Source: RZZS01 sp964491785 (GTDB lineage Bacteria; Pseudomonadota; Alphaproteobacteria; Micavibrionales; Micavibrionaceae). From it: a stretch of 64,000 nucleotides of DNA. Both the position numbers and the translations under genes were made by a program. This document shows positions 27,098 to 35,643 of the stretch, in pieces. The stretch is from assembly GCA_964491785.1 (NCBI GenBank), contig CAZBGS010000005.1, positions 122,604-186,603 of the forward strand, written 5' to 3'. Positions within the stretch are counted from its first letter, which is position 1, and the number at the start of each line of letters is the position of its first letter. The notes under the pieces are model-generated. The model had not been told where the DNA came from. It worked only from the letters and a program-made list of their open reading frames with translations, and made no database searches.

Positions 27098-27574
27098 CTA
27101 CATCCTGCGGAATTTCCCTGCCAGCGCCCTCAGAACCCCAGCTCTGCCTTTTTCGGCCAGTTCCCGGTACTCTCTCATGGCTGTATTTTTTTGTTCCTCG
27201 TTTTCGAATGAGAATCTTACGCTTTCCATCATCTTGATGAAATCGGCGCTTTCAAGCTGGGTACGTTGCAGCTTCGTCAGAATCTCCTGCTCCTCATCGG
27301 CAAAGTCTCCATCACACCATGCGAGCATTCTCGCATAGTGGAAAAAAGTGGCCCGGTCATCCTGACTGGAGATTTTCAGAAAACTCTCCGCAATGTCCGG
27401 AGGATCAACAAGATCCGTCGCCAGCACCGCCCGCTGTTCCTCGCTGAAAGGGACAAGTTCCAGAATTTTTTCAAGGAAGGATTTCTCATCCTCGCTGATG
27501 ACTTCGTCAGCGTTAGCAAAGGCAAATATCGTCCTCCACATACAAAACTGACTATCGTTTATGCCATCCACCAT
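27098..27574 (-). CDS. TerB-like helical protein
   Basis: A 158-residue soluble all-helical protein resembling the TerB/DjlA N-terminal family. Seen: acidic metal-site motifs typical of the fold, ADEVISEDEKSFLEKILELV and WCDGDFADEEQEILTKLQ, spaced about 70 residues apart as in the two-fold TerB repeat. Role in this organism unknown; TerB proteins are linked to metal and stress responses. It carries no J domain or membrane segment. It sits directly ahead of the GNAT gene. A TerC-family gene is in the window (7.98 kb) but far away. Confidence 0.7.
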   Translation of the reverse strand: MVDGINDSQFCMWRTIFAFANADEVISEDEKSFLEKILELVPFSEEQRAVLATDLVDPPDIAESFLKISSQDDRATFFHYARMLAWCDGDFADEEQEILTKLQRTQLESADFIKMMESVRFSFENEEQKNTAMREYRELAEKGRAGVLRALAGKFRRM

Positions 27575-27646
27575 CGAACCGCCCCTGCCAAATTAATGCA
27601 GGAGATAGTTTAACCCCGACTTTCCGATAAATACAGTCTCAATATA

Positions 27647-28258
27647 TCAATACTTGACCGAGCATCCATAGGGCTGCGTCACCGAAGGCTCCGGCTGCCG
27701 CCCTTCCTTCAGTCTTTCAAGCGCAGAAATGACATAATTTTCCGCCTCTGCAAAATCGCCGTCCGAGAGTCCCGGCTGGTCGTCGATAGCCCCGGAATAG
27801 ACAAGCCTGCCGTCCCCCGAAATAACAAACATATGAGGTGTCGTCTTCGCACCGTAAAGCTTTCCGATCTCGCCGCTCTCATCAAGGATTTTTGCGGCGA
27901 TCCCCGCCTCCTCGTCCTGAACGATTCTCCTGGCCTCCTCCTCGCTTGTATGCCCCTGATTGCCGGGAGCGGATGAGACTATGGTAATCCATACTGCACC
28001 CAGTTCCCTGGCTGCGCCCTGCGTATTCTGCATATTACCCGAATCGTAGTGCTTGCGCACATAAGGGCACTCGTGGTTGCTCCATTCCAGCACCATCGGC
28101 TGGCCACTAAAGCTTGATAGACTGATCTGATTTCCCGACAGAACGTCTTTCGCCTCGAACTGCGGCGCCTGCTGGCCTGTCTCGGCTTGCGCCAGAGCGG
28201 GATTTGCAGTAAAAAATGCGATCAGCGCCACTATGGCTGGAAATACTTTCATCAGCAT
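27647..28258 (-). CDS. Periplasmic redoxin (AhpC/TSA thioredoxin-fold)
   Basis: A 203-residue exported thioredoxin-fold protein. Seen: signal peptide (1-23, ending ALAQA), redoxin core with EWSNHECPYVRKHY holding a single active-site Cys rather than CxxC, HMFVISGDGRLVYSG with the cis-Pro region TTPHMF, and a second Cys near the C-terminus (PYGCSVKY). Peroxiredoxin-like proteins with this layout are common beside DsbD-type reductases, and here the gene begins right after the DsbD stop (3-bp gap), so DsbD is the likely electron donor. Reaction not determined. Confidence 0.78.
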   Translation of the reverse strand: MLMKVFPAIVALIAFFTANPALAQAETGQQAPQFEAKDVLSGNQISLSSFSGQPMVLEWSNHECPYVRKHYDSGNMQNTQGAARELGAVWITIVSSAPGNQGHTSEEEARRIVQDEEAGIAAKILDESGEIGKLYGAKTTPHMFVISGDGRLVYSGAIDDQPGLSDGDFAEAENYVISALERLKEGRQPEPSVTQPYGCSVKY

Positions 28259-28261
28259 TCT

Positions 28262-30400
28262 TTATTCTCCTGTAACCGGGCCGGAAACAGTGCCTGCGAC
28301 GATTGCTGGCGTCAGAAGCTGCGGTAATATCACTGGTTCAGGCCTGTCCCCGGTTTCTTCGCTTCTGCCGCCATAAAAGACATAGAGCGGCACGCCGCTT
28401 CGTCCATGGCTTTCTAGAAAAGCCGTTATCCGCCCGTCGTAATTAGTCCAGTCGCCAACGAGATAACGCACGCCTTCCCTCTTGAAAAGCTCTTTCGTCT
28501 GGGGAATATCGAGGGCGAGCTTGTGGTTCACCTTGCATGTTATGCACCAGTCCGCTGTCATCTCTATGAACACCGGATCGCTTCCGCCAAGCAGTTCATC
28601 CAGCTTTTCCCGCGACCACGGTTCTTCCTGAAATGCCTTCTCCTGCCCTTCCGCAAGCACCTCGCCGCTGCCGCCGATGTTATTGCTGCCGAGAATAGTG
28701 ATCAGGGCAAAAAAACCTACAACTGCCGCAACTCCAGCCAGACATGCCATTCCTCTGCCTCTTCTGCCTGCCACCGACTTGCCACCGGAATACCACAGGG
28801 CAAGAGCCATGACGGCCATCCCCGCCAGAGCCAGAAGAATTCCACGCTCCCCGGTCTGCTTGCCAAGCACCCATACCAGCCATCCGCTCGAAGCATACAA
28901 GGGATAAGCCAGCGCATGCCTGAATTTCTCCATCCACGGCCCTGGCCGGGGCAAAAGCCGCAAAAGCGGCGGAACCATCGAAAGCAGCAAAAACGGCGCG
29001 GCAAGGCCGCAACCAAGCGCCAGAAACACCCCGAGAGCCACCCCGGCGCTCTGCGTCAGAGCAAACCCAAGCGCCACGCCCATGAATGGCGCTGTGCATG
29101 GTGTCGCCACCATCGTTGCCAGAACCCCGGTAAAAAACGAGCCGGCAAGACCTCCGCCTTCCGCCAGTCTGCCGCCCGCATTGGCCCACTTCCCGCCGAA
29201 CTCGAACACGCCGGAAAAGTTCAGGCCGACCACAAATAACAGCCAGGCCAGAAACGTAACCACTTGCGGATTTTGCATCTGAAATCCCCAACCGATAAGA
29301 GAGCCTGCCTGCTTGAGAAGAATGAGCAGTCCGGCCACGGCTGTGAACATCACCAGTATGCCGAGCGTATAGGACAGCCCATGCGCTGCGGCAAGACGCT
29401 GGCTATGCGAAGCGAGCCTGGCCGCTCCCAAAGCCTTGATGGAAAGAATGGGAAAGACACAAGGCATCAGATTTAATATCAGCCCCCCCAGAAAAGCGAA
29501 AAACAACGCCGTCCCAAGACTTGCCACCGGCTCTCCCGGCTGCAATGGTATCGTCACTGAAGCTTTTTCAACGCGGGCGGCTCTGGCGCTGAACCTGATG
29601 GCTTGTTCAGAGCCGTCCGGTTTACTGTATGCCAGAACTGCATCCAGAGTATCTATCTCGGAAAGCGGTCGAAGCCCTTTACGCTGCTTGATTACAAGCC
29701 CATTGCCCTGCATGGAAAGGCTGGTATCCGCCGCATTCTCCATCACCCCCCACTGCTCCGGAAACAGCCTGGCTCCTTCCGGGACTATCTCCTGCAAAAG
29801 CTCTGGATCGTCAGGCTGAAGGGTAATGACGATATGTCCATTGGCCGAATCGAACTTCGCAGGCCAGCTTACTCTCTCCGGCAGCGCGTCCTCGGCCGAA
29901 CCGACAAATTCCGGGGTTCCTTCCTCAAGTCCACCGTTAAGGGACAACTCTATTTGCGTAATCTCCGGAATGCATATGTCCTTGCAAACCAGTAGGTGCA
30001 AAGTCGCGTAGATCTTCAGCGGGCCGGGTGGAATTTCAGATCCCGCCTTGATTTCCTGCAACAGATCGACCCGGTTCTCATAGCCGTAATTGACCAGCGG
30101 CCCATACGCGATTTTTACGGGGACGGGGTAAACAATCGGCCCGGCCTCCAGACCTGGCGGTAAATCCCATTCTATCTTCGGAGCCTCGCCGGAATCCCCC
30201 GGGTTCTGCCAGTAAGTATGCCAGCCCTCCTCGATATCCTGCCGGATTGCGATCATTATGCTGCTGTCCGGCCTGATTACTGTTGTTTCAGGGATAATAT
30301 TAATCCGGACATGCTTGCCGCCGTTTTGCGCAAAGGCGGCGGAAGGCGCTGCCAGCAGCACCAGAACAAGGAATAACCGGCATAAAAGTGAAATCGGCAT
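28262..30400 (-). CDS. DsbD/ScsB-type thiol:disulfide reductase
   Basis: Carries electrons from cytoplasmic thioredoxin through the membrane to periplasmic thiol proteins. The 712-residue protein has a signal peptide (1-24), an N-terminal periplasmic domain (~25-290) with CKDICIPE, a transmembrane core of about eight helices with the Cys pair in LNLMPCVFPIL and VATPCTAPFMG, and a C-terminal thioredoxin domain with ADWCITCK. The long N-domain resembles ScsB more than E. coli DsbD. It is the first gene of a pair with the redoxin. Fully intact. Confidence 0.88.
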   Translation of the reverse strand: MPISLLCRLFLVLVLLAAPSAAFAQNGGKHVRINIIPETTVIRPDSSIMIAIRQDIEEGWHTYWQNPGDSGEAPKIEWDLPPGLEAGPIVYPVPVKIAYGPLVNYGYENRVDLLQEIKAGSEIPPGPLKIYATLHLLVCKDICIPEITQIELSLNGGLEEGTPEFVGSAEDALPERVSWPAKFDSANGHIVITLQPDDPELLQEIVPEGARLFPEQWGVMENAADTSLSMQGNGLVIKQRKGLRPLSEIDTLDAVLAYSKPDGSEQAIRFSARAARVEKASVTIPLQPGEPVASLGTALFFAFLGGLILNLMPCVFPILSIKALGAARLASHSQRLAAAHGLSYTLGILVMFTAVAGLLILLKQAGSLIGWGFQMQNPQVVTFLAWLLFVVGLNFSGVFEFGGKWANAGGRLAEGGGLAGSFFTGVLATMVATPCTAPFMGVALGFALTQSAGVALGVFLALGCGLAAPFLLLSMVPPLLRLLPRPGPWMEKFRHALAYPLYASSGWLVWVLGKQTGERGILLALAGMAVMALALWYSGGKSVAGRRGRGMACLAGVAAVVGFFALITILGSNNIGGSGEVLAEGQEKAFQEEPWSREKLDELLGGSDPVFIEMTADWCITCKVNHKLALDIPQTKELFKREGVRYLVGDWTNYDGRITAFLESHGRSGVPLYVFYGGRSEETGDRPEPVILPQLLTPAIVAGTVSGPVTGE

Positions 30401-30511
30401 CTTTATATATGATTATCTTGATAGCACAGGATGGAAAATAAGATAACCTTTGCGCCAATTTTTGGAATTTGTTTTTTGGAAAAACGATTTTTCACACACA
30501 CCCTCACAAAA

Positions 30512-30530
30512 AGGAGATCCTTCATCTCCT
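30512..30530 (-). other. Hairpin with T-run in the leader of the DsbD gene
   Basis: AGGAGAT/ATCTCCT pair perfectly over seven bases with a five-base loop; on the minus strand a run of Ts follows (30511-30507). It would lie in the 5' leader of the DsbD-type gene if its transcript starts beyond 30530, and could act as an attenuator. The rest of 30401-30640 holds no convincing gene. Confidence 0.4.
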
Positions 30531-30640
30531 TATAGGGAAGAACACCTAACCGCGGAGCAGGGAACGCAGAGCTACGTTAAAATTCCAGTTTTAAAAAAAA
30601 GATTGCAAAATTTCAAAAAAGAGTATCTTTTTAAAAGATC

Positions 30641-30742
30641 ATGATTGAAAACGGCACAGACATTCTTGATATCAGAGCACGCAGGCCCCACGTTTGCGCG
30701 AACATTTGTGCCGCCGCAGCAGCAGCCGCCGCCGCCCGTTAA
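30641..30742 (+). CDS. Candidate leader peptide with nine consecutive Ala codons
   Basis: A 33-codon ORF, too short for standard gene calling. Its last third is two Cys in a short stretch (VCANIC) and then nine Ala codons in a row (GCC x2, GCA x3, GCC x4), one Arg and TAA. It ends 66 bp before an aminotransferase gene on the same strand, and its end overlaps a GC-rich hairpin with a T-run. This is the architecture of amino-acid attenuator leaders (runs of His, Phe or Ile/Val/Leu codons in known cases), here for alanine. The ribosome site is weak, and a promoter-like pair TTGCAA/TATCTT at 30603-30629 (15-bp spacing) could make it almost leaderless. Translation is inferred, not shown. Confidence 0.55.
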   Translation: MIENGTDILDIRARRPHVCANICAAAAAAAAAR

Positions 30743-30757
30743 GGGCTGGATCTTTTT
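30732..30757 (+). terminator. Attenuator-like hairpin overlapping the end of the poly-Ala ORF
   Basis: CCGCCC (30732-30737) pairs with GGGC-T-GG (30743-30749; one bulged T), loop GTTAA containing the leader stop codon, then ATCTTTTT. An alternative pairing CAGCC (30723-30727) with GGCTG (30744-30748) is mutually exclusive with it. Both 5' arms are the Ala codons themselves, so ribosome position would decide which forms. Confidence 0.5.
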
Positions 30758-30808
30758 ACATACCCATTAGAATAGAAAATTAAAATCCAAAAGGCGGAGT
30801 CTAATCAA

Positions 30809-32032
30809 ATGTTAACGGTAAAAAAATGGGATGCAAATCCCTCTGAAAGCTCGGAAATCTCTACCCTGAACCCTGAAAGGCCATATCTCAGACAGGTCAC
30901 TGAAACCATCAGGCATAACCCCGGAGCCGAAATCGCAAGATACGGCCAGGGCAAACCCGGCCTGTTATTCCTGGCTCAGGGAGAAAGCAGTGTTCCGACC
31001 CCCTCCTTTATCGTGGATGAAGCCGTAAGAGCCATGCAGGAAGGAAAGACTTTCTACGGGCCGGCTCTTGGATTGCCCGAAACACGAAAGGCTCTTTCGG
31101 ATTATTATAAAAACATCTACGGTCTCGATATTCCGGCAAGCCGGATGGTGCTGACCACCTCCGGAACCGCTGCTGTCCACACTGCCCTTCAGGCGGTATG
31201 CGACAAGGGCGACGAGATCATAGCCGTAACTCCGCTATGGAAGAACCTTCTGAGTTCGATCCAGCTTCAGGAAGGCATTATCAGGGAAGTATGCCTGGAA
31301 GAAAAAGGCGACAGATGGGAACTGGATCTTGAGCAGCTCTTCTCGGCAGTCACATCCCGCACCCGCGCAATTATCATCAATTCACCAAATAATCCTACCG
31401 GCTGGGTAATGTCCGAAAGCGACATGAGGACGGTAATGGATTTCGCCAGACAAAGAGGGATATGGGTTCTTTCGGACGAAGTATACAGCAGAATGGTTTT
31501 CGGCCGGAAACGCGCTCCAAGCTTTCTTGACGTCTCAGGCCCCGAAGATCGCCTCATTATAATGAGCAGCTTTTCCAAGAACTGGTCGCTTACCGGCTGG
31601 CGGCTTGGCTGGCTCGTTATTCCCGAAGCCGCTTCCTCCCAGATTCAGGACATAATATCATACACCTATATGTGCCCCCCCGCCTTCCCCCAGTACGCAG
31701 CCATCGCTGCGCTGCGACACGGCGAGGCGTTTCTCTCCGAACAGATGGACTGGTATCGCAAAGCCCGCGATATCGTCTACGACCGCTATAGTTCCATGGG
31801 AAAAATTTATTCGGTAAAACCGCCATCCACCTTCTACAGCTTCTTCCGTATCGAAGGTAGGAGCGATTGCATGGAGCTTGCCAGAAACCTGATAGACGTG
31901 AGCGGCCTTTGCCTTGCCCCAGGCTGCGCCTTTGGCAAGACCGGGCAAGGATATCTGCGCCTTTGCTTTGCGGGCTCCGAAGCCAAAATCAACGATGCCC
32001 TCGACAGGCTTCAACTGGCGCTGGGAAAGTAA
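30809..32032 (+). CDS. Class I/II PLP-dependent aminotransferase (AspC-like)
   Basis: A 407-residue fold-type I aminotransferase. Seen: YGPALGLPETRKALSDYY, TTSGTAAVHTALQAV, INSPNNPTGWVMS (cofactor contacts), SDEVYSRMVF, the PLP-lysine in SSFSKNWSLTGWRLGW and the carboxylate-binding Arg in GYLRLCF. Substrate specificity cannot be read from the family, but the upstream ORF with nine Ala codons suggests alanine as substrate, product or signal (glutamate-pyruvate exchange). Ribosome site GGCGGAG. A strong terminator follows, so it is monocistronic behind its leader. Confidence 0.88.
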   Translation: MLTVKKWDANPSESSEISTLNPERPYLRQVTETIRHNPGAEIARYGQGKPGLLFLAQGESSVPTPSFIVDEAVRAMQEGKTFYGPALGLPETRKALSDYYKNIYGLDIPASRMVLTTSGTAAVHTALQAVCDKGDEIIAVTPLWKNLLSSIQLQEGIIREVCLEEKGDRWELDLEQLFSAVTSRTRAIIINSPNNPTGWVMSESDMRTVMDFARQRGIWVLSDEVYSRMVFGRKRAPSFLDVSGPEDRLIIMSSFSKNWSLTGWRLGWLVIPEAASSQIQDIISYTYMCPPAFPQYAAIAALRHGEAFLSEQMDWYRKARDIVYDRYSSMGKIYSVKPPSTFYSFFRIEGRSDCMELARNLIDVSGLCLAPGCAFGKTGQGYLRLCFAGSEAKINDALDRLQLALGK

Positions 32033-32059
32033 GCCATTAAACGAGCTTTATTAATTAAG

Positions 32060-32101
32060 AAGGATTACCGGGCAAATGTTTTGCTTTGTAATCCTTTTTT
32101 T
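32060..32101 (+). terminator. Rho-independent terminator of the aminotransferase gene
   Basis: AAGGATTAC (32060-32068) pairs with GTAATCCTT (32088-32096); an inner GCAAA/TTTGC pair extends the stem. A run of seven Ts (32095-32101) follows. Confidence 0.88.
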
Positions 32102-32258
32102 CAATGTTACAATTTACGTAGTATAAATATTCCCACTTTTCATCCTGCTTGAGTATTTTTTTGCTTTGTCCTTTGGTTCCTATCGTCTAGCCTATTAGAC
32201 TGCAGCTTAAATTACATAATAAACTGCTGTATGTATTCGAACCAACAAAGGTAGACTT

Positions 32259-32774
32259 ATGAGGCACTTGAAAAACCTATGCCGCCTTCTTCTCCTTACG
32301 CTCATCCCGTCAAGCGGGGCGTTTGCTGCCGACATCGAACTTCTCGGCAATAGCGGCGACTGGTCGGCATATACCTTTATCGAAAACGGCAACCGGGTTT
32401 GTTATATGGCAAGCCAGCCGATTAAAGCCGAGGGTAATTACACCAGCCGAGGCGATATTTTCGCTCTTGTCACTCACCGCCCGGCGGAAGGCACGAAAAA
32501 CGTCTTCAGCTACATCGCCGGATATTCCTACAAACCCGGTAGCGACGTGACAGTCACCGCAGGCGATAAAAAGTTTATCCTGTTCACACAGGACGATACC
32601 GCATGGACTGCGGATGCGGAAACGGACGAGGCGATAGCCGATGCAATTCGCAAAGGTTCCAATATGATTGTCAAGGGAACATCTTCCCGCGGAACACAGA
32701 CCACCGACACTTTCAGCCTGAAAGGATCAGGCTCGGCACATAAACTCATTTCGCAGAAATGCGGGATAAAATAA
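32259..32774 (+). CDS. IalB-family exported protein
   Basis: A 171-residue protein of the invasion-associated locus B family, common in Alphaproteobacteria; named from Bartonella, but also widespread in free-living species where the role is unknown. Seen: signal peptide (1-23, ending AFAAD), then GDWSAYTFIENGNRVCYMASQP, the typical W-x-x-Y...C block, and FILFTQDDTAWTAD, GTSSRGTQTTDTFSL and a terminal Cys (QKCGIK) that could pair with the first. It starts a small run of plus-strand genes. Ribosome site AAAGGTAG. Confidence 0.8.
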   Translation: MRHLKNLCRLLLLTLIPSSGAFAADIELLGNSGDWSAYTFIENGNRVCYMASQPIKAEGNYTSRGDIFALVTHRPAEGTKNVFSYIAGYSYKPGSDVTVTAGDKKFILFTQDDTAWTADAETDEAIADAIRKGSNMIVKGTSSRGTQTTDTFSLKGSGSAHKLISQKCGIK

Positions 32775-32794
32775 GCTCGCCAGGGGAAGCTCTA

Positions 32795-33274
32795 ATGAAA
32801 CACATAGAAGTATCAAGGAAAATAGCCTTAGGCCGGATGGTCGAAACCGCAAGCCTGAAGAAAGCACTAATCGACCGTCTCGAAAAGATTATCGATATAG
32901 AAGAAGTCTCTGATGGCGTGGAGAATTTCTCCATTAAGGGAACCACAGGCACACCCGCCAGCATTACCCGTCACGCAATGGTAGAGCTAAACTTTGATAT
33001 CGTTAACGAGAACAGGGTTGCGCGTTTCATGATCTCCGGATATGCCCGCACGTCTCGCTCGCTGATGATCTTCTATTCTTTCTTCTTCCTGATGTTCCTG
33101 CTCGTCGGTTTGCTTCCCGGCTCGATTGAAAGCGGCCCCGACAGTGATGCCGTCGACGTTCTTGTCTTTTTGATTTTCGGTATCTTTATCATTTTTGATA
33201 CCAACAAAAAGCTCTCCGAGACCAAGGATTTTCTTGAAGACGCCCTTCAATCGCTGGACACCGAGTTTGGTTGA
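32795..33274 (+). CDS. Membrane protein of unknown function
   Basis: A 159-residue protein that I do not recognise. Seen: a cytoplasm-like N-terminal region (~1-88), two hydrophobic segments (SLMIFYSFFFLMFLLVGLLPG and VDVLVFLIFGIFIIFD) joined by an acidic loop, and a charged C-terminal helix. The ATG at 32795 follows AGGGGAAGC; an earlier in-frame ATG (32759) overlaps the IalB gene and is less likely. It follows IalB by 20 bp, so cotranscription is probable. Confidence 0.65.
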   Translation: MKHIEVSRKIALGRMVETASLKKALIDRLEKIIDIEEVSDGVENFSIKGTTGTPASITRHAMVELNFDIVNENRVARFMISGYARTSRSLMIFYSFFFLMFLLVGLLPGSIESGPDSDAVDVLVFLIFGIFIIFDTNKKLSETKDFLEDALQSLDTEFG

Positions 33275-33314
33275 TCTAAAGGTATGGATAAATAGAAAAA
33301 AATCTTTGCGCTAC

Positions 33315-34928
33315 ATGATTATTCGCCAGACGATATCCGAAATGGAATACAATAAGTTTTCACACAGCCGCCAAAGGCCAGACACTGCCAATGGTGCCGG
33401 GTCATGTGCCCTTCATCTCATGGTGGCCGCAAAGGCTTCAGAGAATTACAAGGCATTTTGCAAGACTGCCGCATGCATGCTTGGCCGTATTGCCTGCGTC
33501 CGCCAGAGAAACTTTCTGACCCGCAGCAATTCAATTCGTCTCCGCTACCTTATGGTTCCCTTCGCTGCGCTGATGCTTACCGGCAACCTTTATGTCGACA
33601 AAGGACTTCAGGAGCCTACTGCCATTCGGCACACTCAAAACGCCCTGGTTGCCAAACATTCGCAGACCAACCAGCTTGCTGTAGCTGGCAGATATGATAA
33701 CAAAGGGGCTCGGCTTAATGTCGTTCCGCTTTTCGACGAATCCGAAGATACCGCCGATGCCGGTGTGATCTCCGCTGCCTATACTGCACAGGACGAGGTT
33801 GAGGACTATTCATCCCCAAAAGAAAAAGAAATCACCATCGACAAGGGCGATACCCTTGCCGCAGTCCTTCAGGAGGCGGGATTGAGCGGAAACGAAACTT
33901 TTTCAGCTGTATCCGCGATGCAAAAACATCTTGACCCGCGCAAGGTCAAGCCGGGACAGAGCATTTACCTTCGCTTTGATCCTACCGAGGAATGCAGCTT
34001 TCAGTTCGCGCAAATGCGCGTCGAGATCGATCCTGTACGCTCTGTCGTCGTCGAGCCCTCTGAATCCGGATTCGTCTCCGAGGTAAAGGAAAAAGAAGTT
34101 CATGTGCGCGTACAGGCCCAGCGGGCGAAAATCGAGACCTCGCTTTTCGGTTCTGCGATAAAGGCGGGAATTCCATCCCGCGTCGTTGCCGAAACCATTC
34201 GCATCTTCTCATGGGATGTCGACTTTCAGCGCGACATCCGCGAGGGCGACATGATCGAGGTTCTCTACGAAACCTACGTCACTGAAGACGGGGACTTCGC
34301 CCGCTACGGTAACGTCCTTTTCGCCAATCTCAGTGTTGGCGGCAAGCCGATTCCGGTCTTCAGATTCGAAACGAAAGACGGCGACGCCGATTACTTCGAG
34401 CCGAACGGCCATAGCGTCAGAAAAGCTCTTATGAAGACGCCGATTGACGGTGCTAGGATTTCGTCCGGGTTTGGCATGCGCAAGCACCCGATTCTCGGCT
34501 ATAACAAAATGCACAAGGGACAGGACTTCGCCGCCCCTTCTGGAACCCCCATCTACGCTGCCGGAGACGGAACCATCGAAAAAGCCGATTTTTGGAACGC
34601 CTACGGCAATTACGTACGCATCCGCCACAATTCCGGCCTGAAGACGGCTTATGCCCACATGTCGCGTTTTGGCAAAGGCATTTCGCCAGGAAAACGGGTT
34701 AAGCAGGGTGACGTGATTGGCTATGTCGGAACGACAGGACGCTCGACAGGCCCGCATCTTCATTACGAAGTGCTCGTCGATGGCGCTCAGGTGAATCCTT
34801 CCTCACTGAAGCTTGCTCAGGGGAGCATTCTCAAGGGGGCAGAACTTGACAGGTTTAAAAAGGTCATGGAGAGCATGCAGGCACAATACAGATCCATGAC
34901 CGGCGGCGTCCAGCTGGTAAGAAACTGA
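33315..34928 (+). CDS. M23-family metallopeptidase (peptidoglycan endopeptidase)
   Basis: A ~537-residue envelope protein. Seen: a basic N-terminus, one membrane anchor (YLMVPFAALMLTGNLYV), a LysM/OapA-like region (EKEITIDKGDTLAAVLQEAGL...), a middle domain (~ETSLFGSAIKAG...), and a C-terminal LytM/M23 domain with the zinc ligands in HKGQDFAAPSGTPIY and GPHLHYEVLVDG. This is the layout of DD-endopeptidases such as MepM. The start is uncertain: the frame is open from 33195, ATGs at 33315 and 33342 both lack a clear ribosome site, and an internal ATG close to the anchor is also possible. It leads into the HAD and pheS genes. Confidence 0.85.
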   Translation: MIIRQTISEMEYNKFSHSRQRPDTANGAGSCALHLMVAAKASENYKAFCKTAACMLGRIACVRQRNFLTRSNSIRLRYLMVPFAALMLTGNLYVDKGLQEPTAIRHTQNALVAKHSQTNQLAVAGRYDNKGARLNVVPLFDESEDTADAGVISAAYTAQDEVEDYSSPKEKEITIDKGDTLAAVLQEAGLSGNETFSAVSAMQKHLDPRKVKPGQSIYLRFDPTEECSFQFAQMRVEIDPVRSVVVEPSESGFVSEVKEKEVHVRVQAQRAKIETSLFGSAIKAGIPSRVVAETIRIFSWDVDFQRDIREGDMIEVLYETYVTEDGDFARYGNVLFANLSVGGKPIPVFRFETKDGDADYFEPNGHSVRKALMKTPIDGARISSGFGMRKHPILGYNKMHKGQDFAAPSGTPIYAAGDGTIEKADFWNAYGNYVRIRHNSGLKTAYAHMSRFGKGISPGKRVKQGDVIGYVGTTGRSTGPHLHYEVLVDGAQVNPSSLKLAQGSILKGAELDRFKKVMESMQAQYRSMTGGVQLVRN

Positions 34929-34938
34929 AATATTTTTG

Positions 34939-35631
34939 ATGAAGCATCTGGCTGTATTCGACTGGAACGGAACATTGTTTGACGATGTGCAAGCCAGCTT
35001 GGAGGGAGCCAACGCGGTATTCGAATTCCTTGGACGGCAGCCTTTGAGTATTGGGCAATACCGCCAAACCTTTACCTTTCCTATTTTGCATTTCTACACC
35101 GCCAACGGTATATCTCCCAGCGAGTACTTGGAATGCCATGACGAAGCGGCGAGGATCTACCTTGAAACCTACGAGAACGCCGCCCTGCAATGCCGCCTGA
35201 GGACGGACGCGACTGAACTTCTGGAATGGCTGAACGCCAACGGAATCAAATGCATGCTTCTAAGCAATCATTTGCTTGAAAATGTTGAAAAACAATTGGC
35301 CCGCTTCCACATCCACCATTTCTTTTCGCATATTTCCTGCAATAGCGTCTACGACGCTTCCTTTATCCAGAAAATGAACAAACATGACCGCCTGCAATCC
35401 CTGATGCGAAGCGAAAATTATCCAGCGGCAACATGTTTTATTATCGGCGACTCTCTCGAAGAGCCGGAGATAGCCGGCAAACTGGGTCTGTCTTCATTTT
35501 GTATTGCCGGAGGCTACCTAAGCCGCGACAGGCTCCTTGCCAGCGGGACGGATCATGTCGTAGATAATTTCACTGAAGTAATTAATAAAATCTGCACGAT
35601 GTGGAAGCTTGATTACAAAAAAGCTTCCTGA
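34939..35631 (+). CDS. HAD-superfamily hydrolase (phosphoglycolate-phosphatase-like)
   Basis: A 230-residue Rossmann-like phosphatase. Seen: motif I FDWNGTLFDD, where the second Asp of DxDGT is Asn as in a subgroup of the family, motif II LLSNH, and motif IV GDSLEEPEIAG with the paired acidic residues. A helical cap lies between ~15 and 85. The ATG at 34939 is preferred to a TTG one codon earlier. It starts 10 bp after the M23 gene and ends 12 bp before pheS, so the three form one transcript. Substrate unknown. Confidence 0.8.
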   Translation: MKHLAVFDWNGTLFDDVQASLEGANAVFEFLGRQPLSIGQYRQTFTFPILHFYTANGISPSEYLECHDEAARIYLETYENAALQCRLRTDATELLEWLNANGIKCMLLSNHLLENVEKQLARFHIHHFFSHISCNSVYDASFIQKMNKHDRLQSLMRSENYPAATCFIIGDSLEEPEIAGKLGLSSFCIAGGYLSRDRLLASGTDHVVDNFTEVINKICTMWKLDYKKAS

Positions 35632-35643
35632 TAGAGAGAACCC

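Noticed and set aside
30450..30644. 64-codon ORF ending with ATGA overlap on the poly-Ala leader
   Set aside because: TTG start without a ribosome site, crosses the dsbD-leader hairpin and has no recognisable features; the overlap is probably chance.
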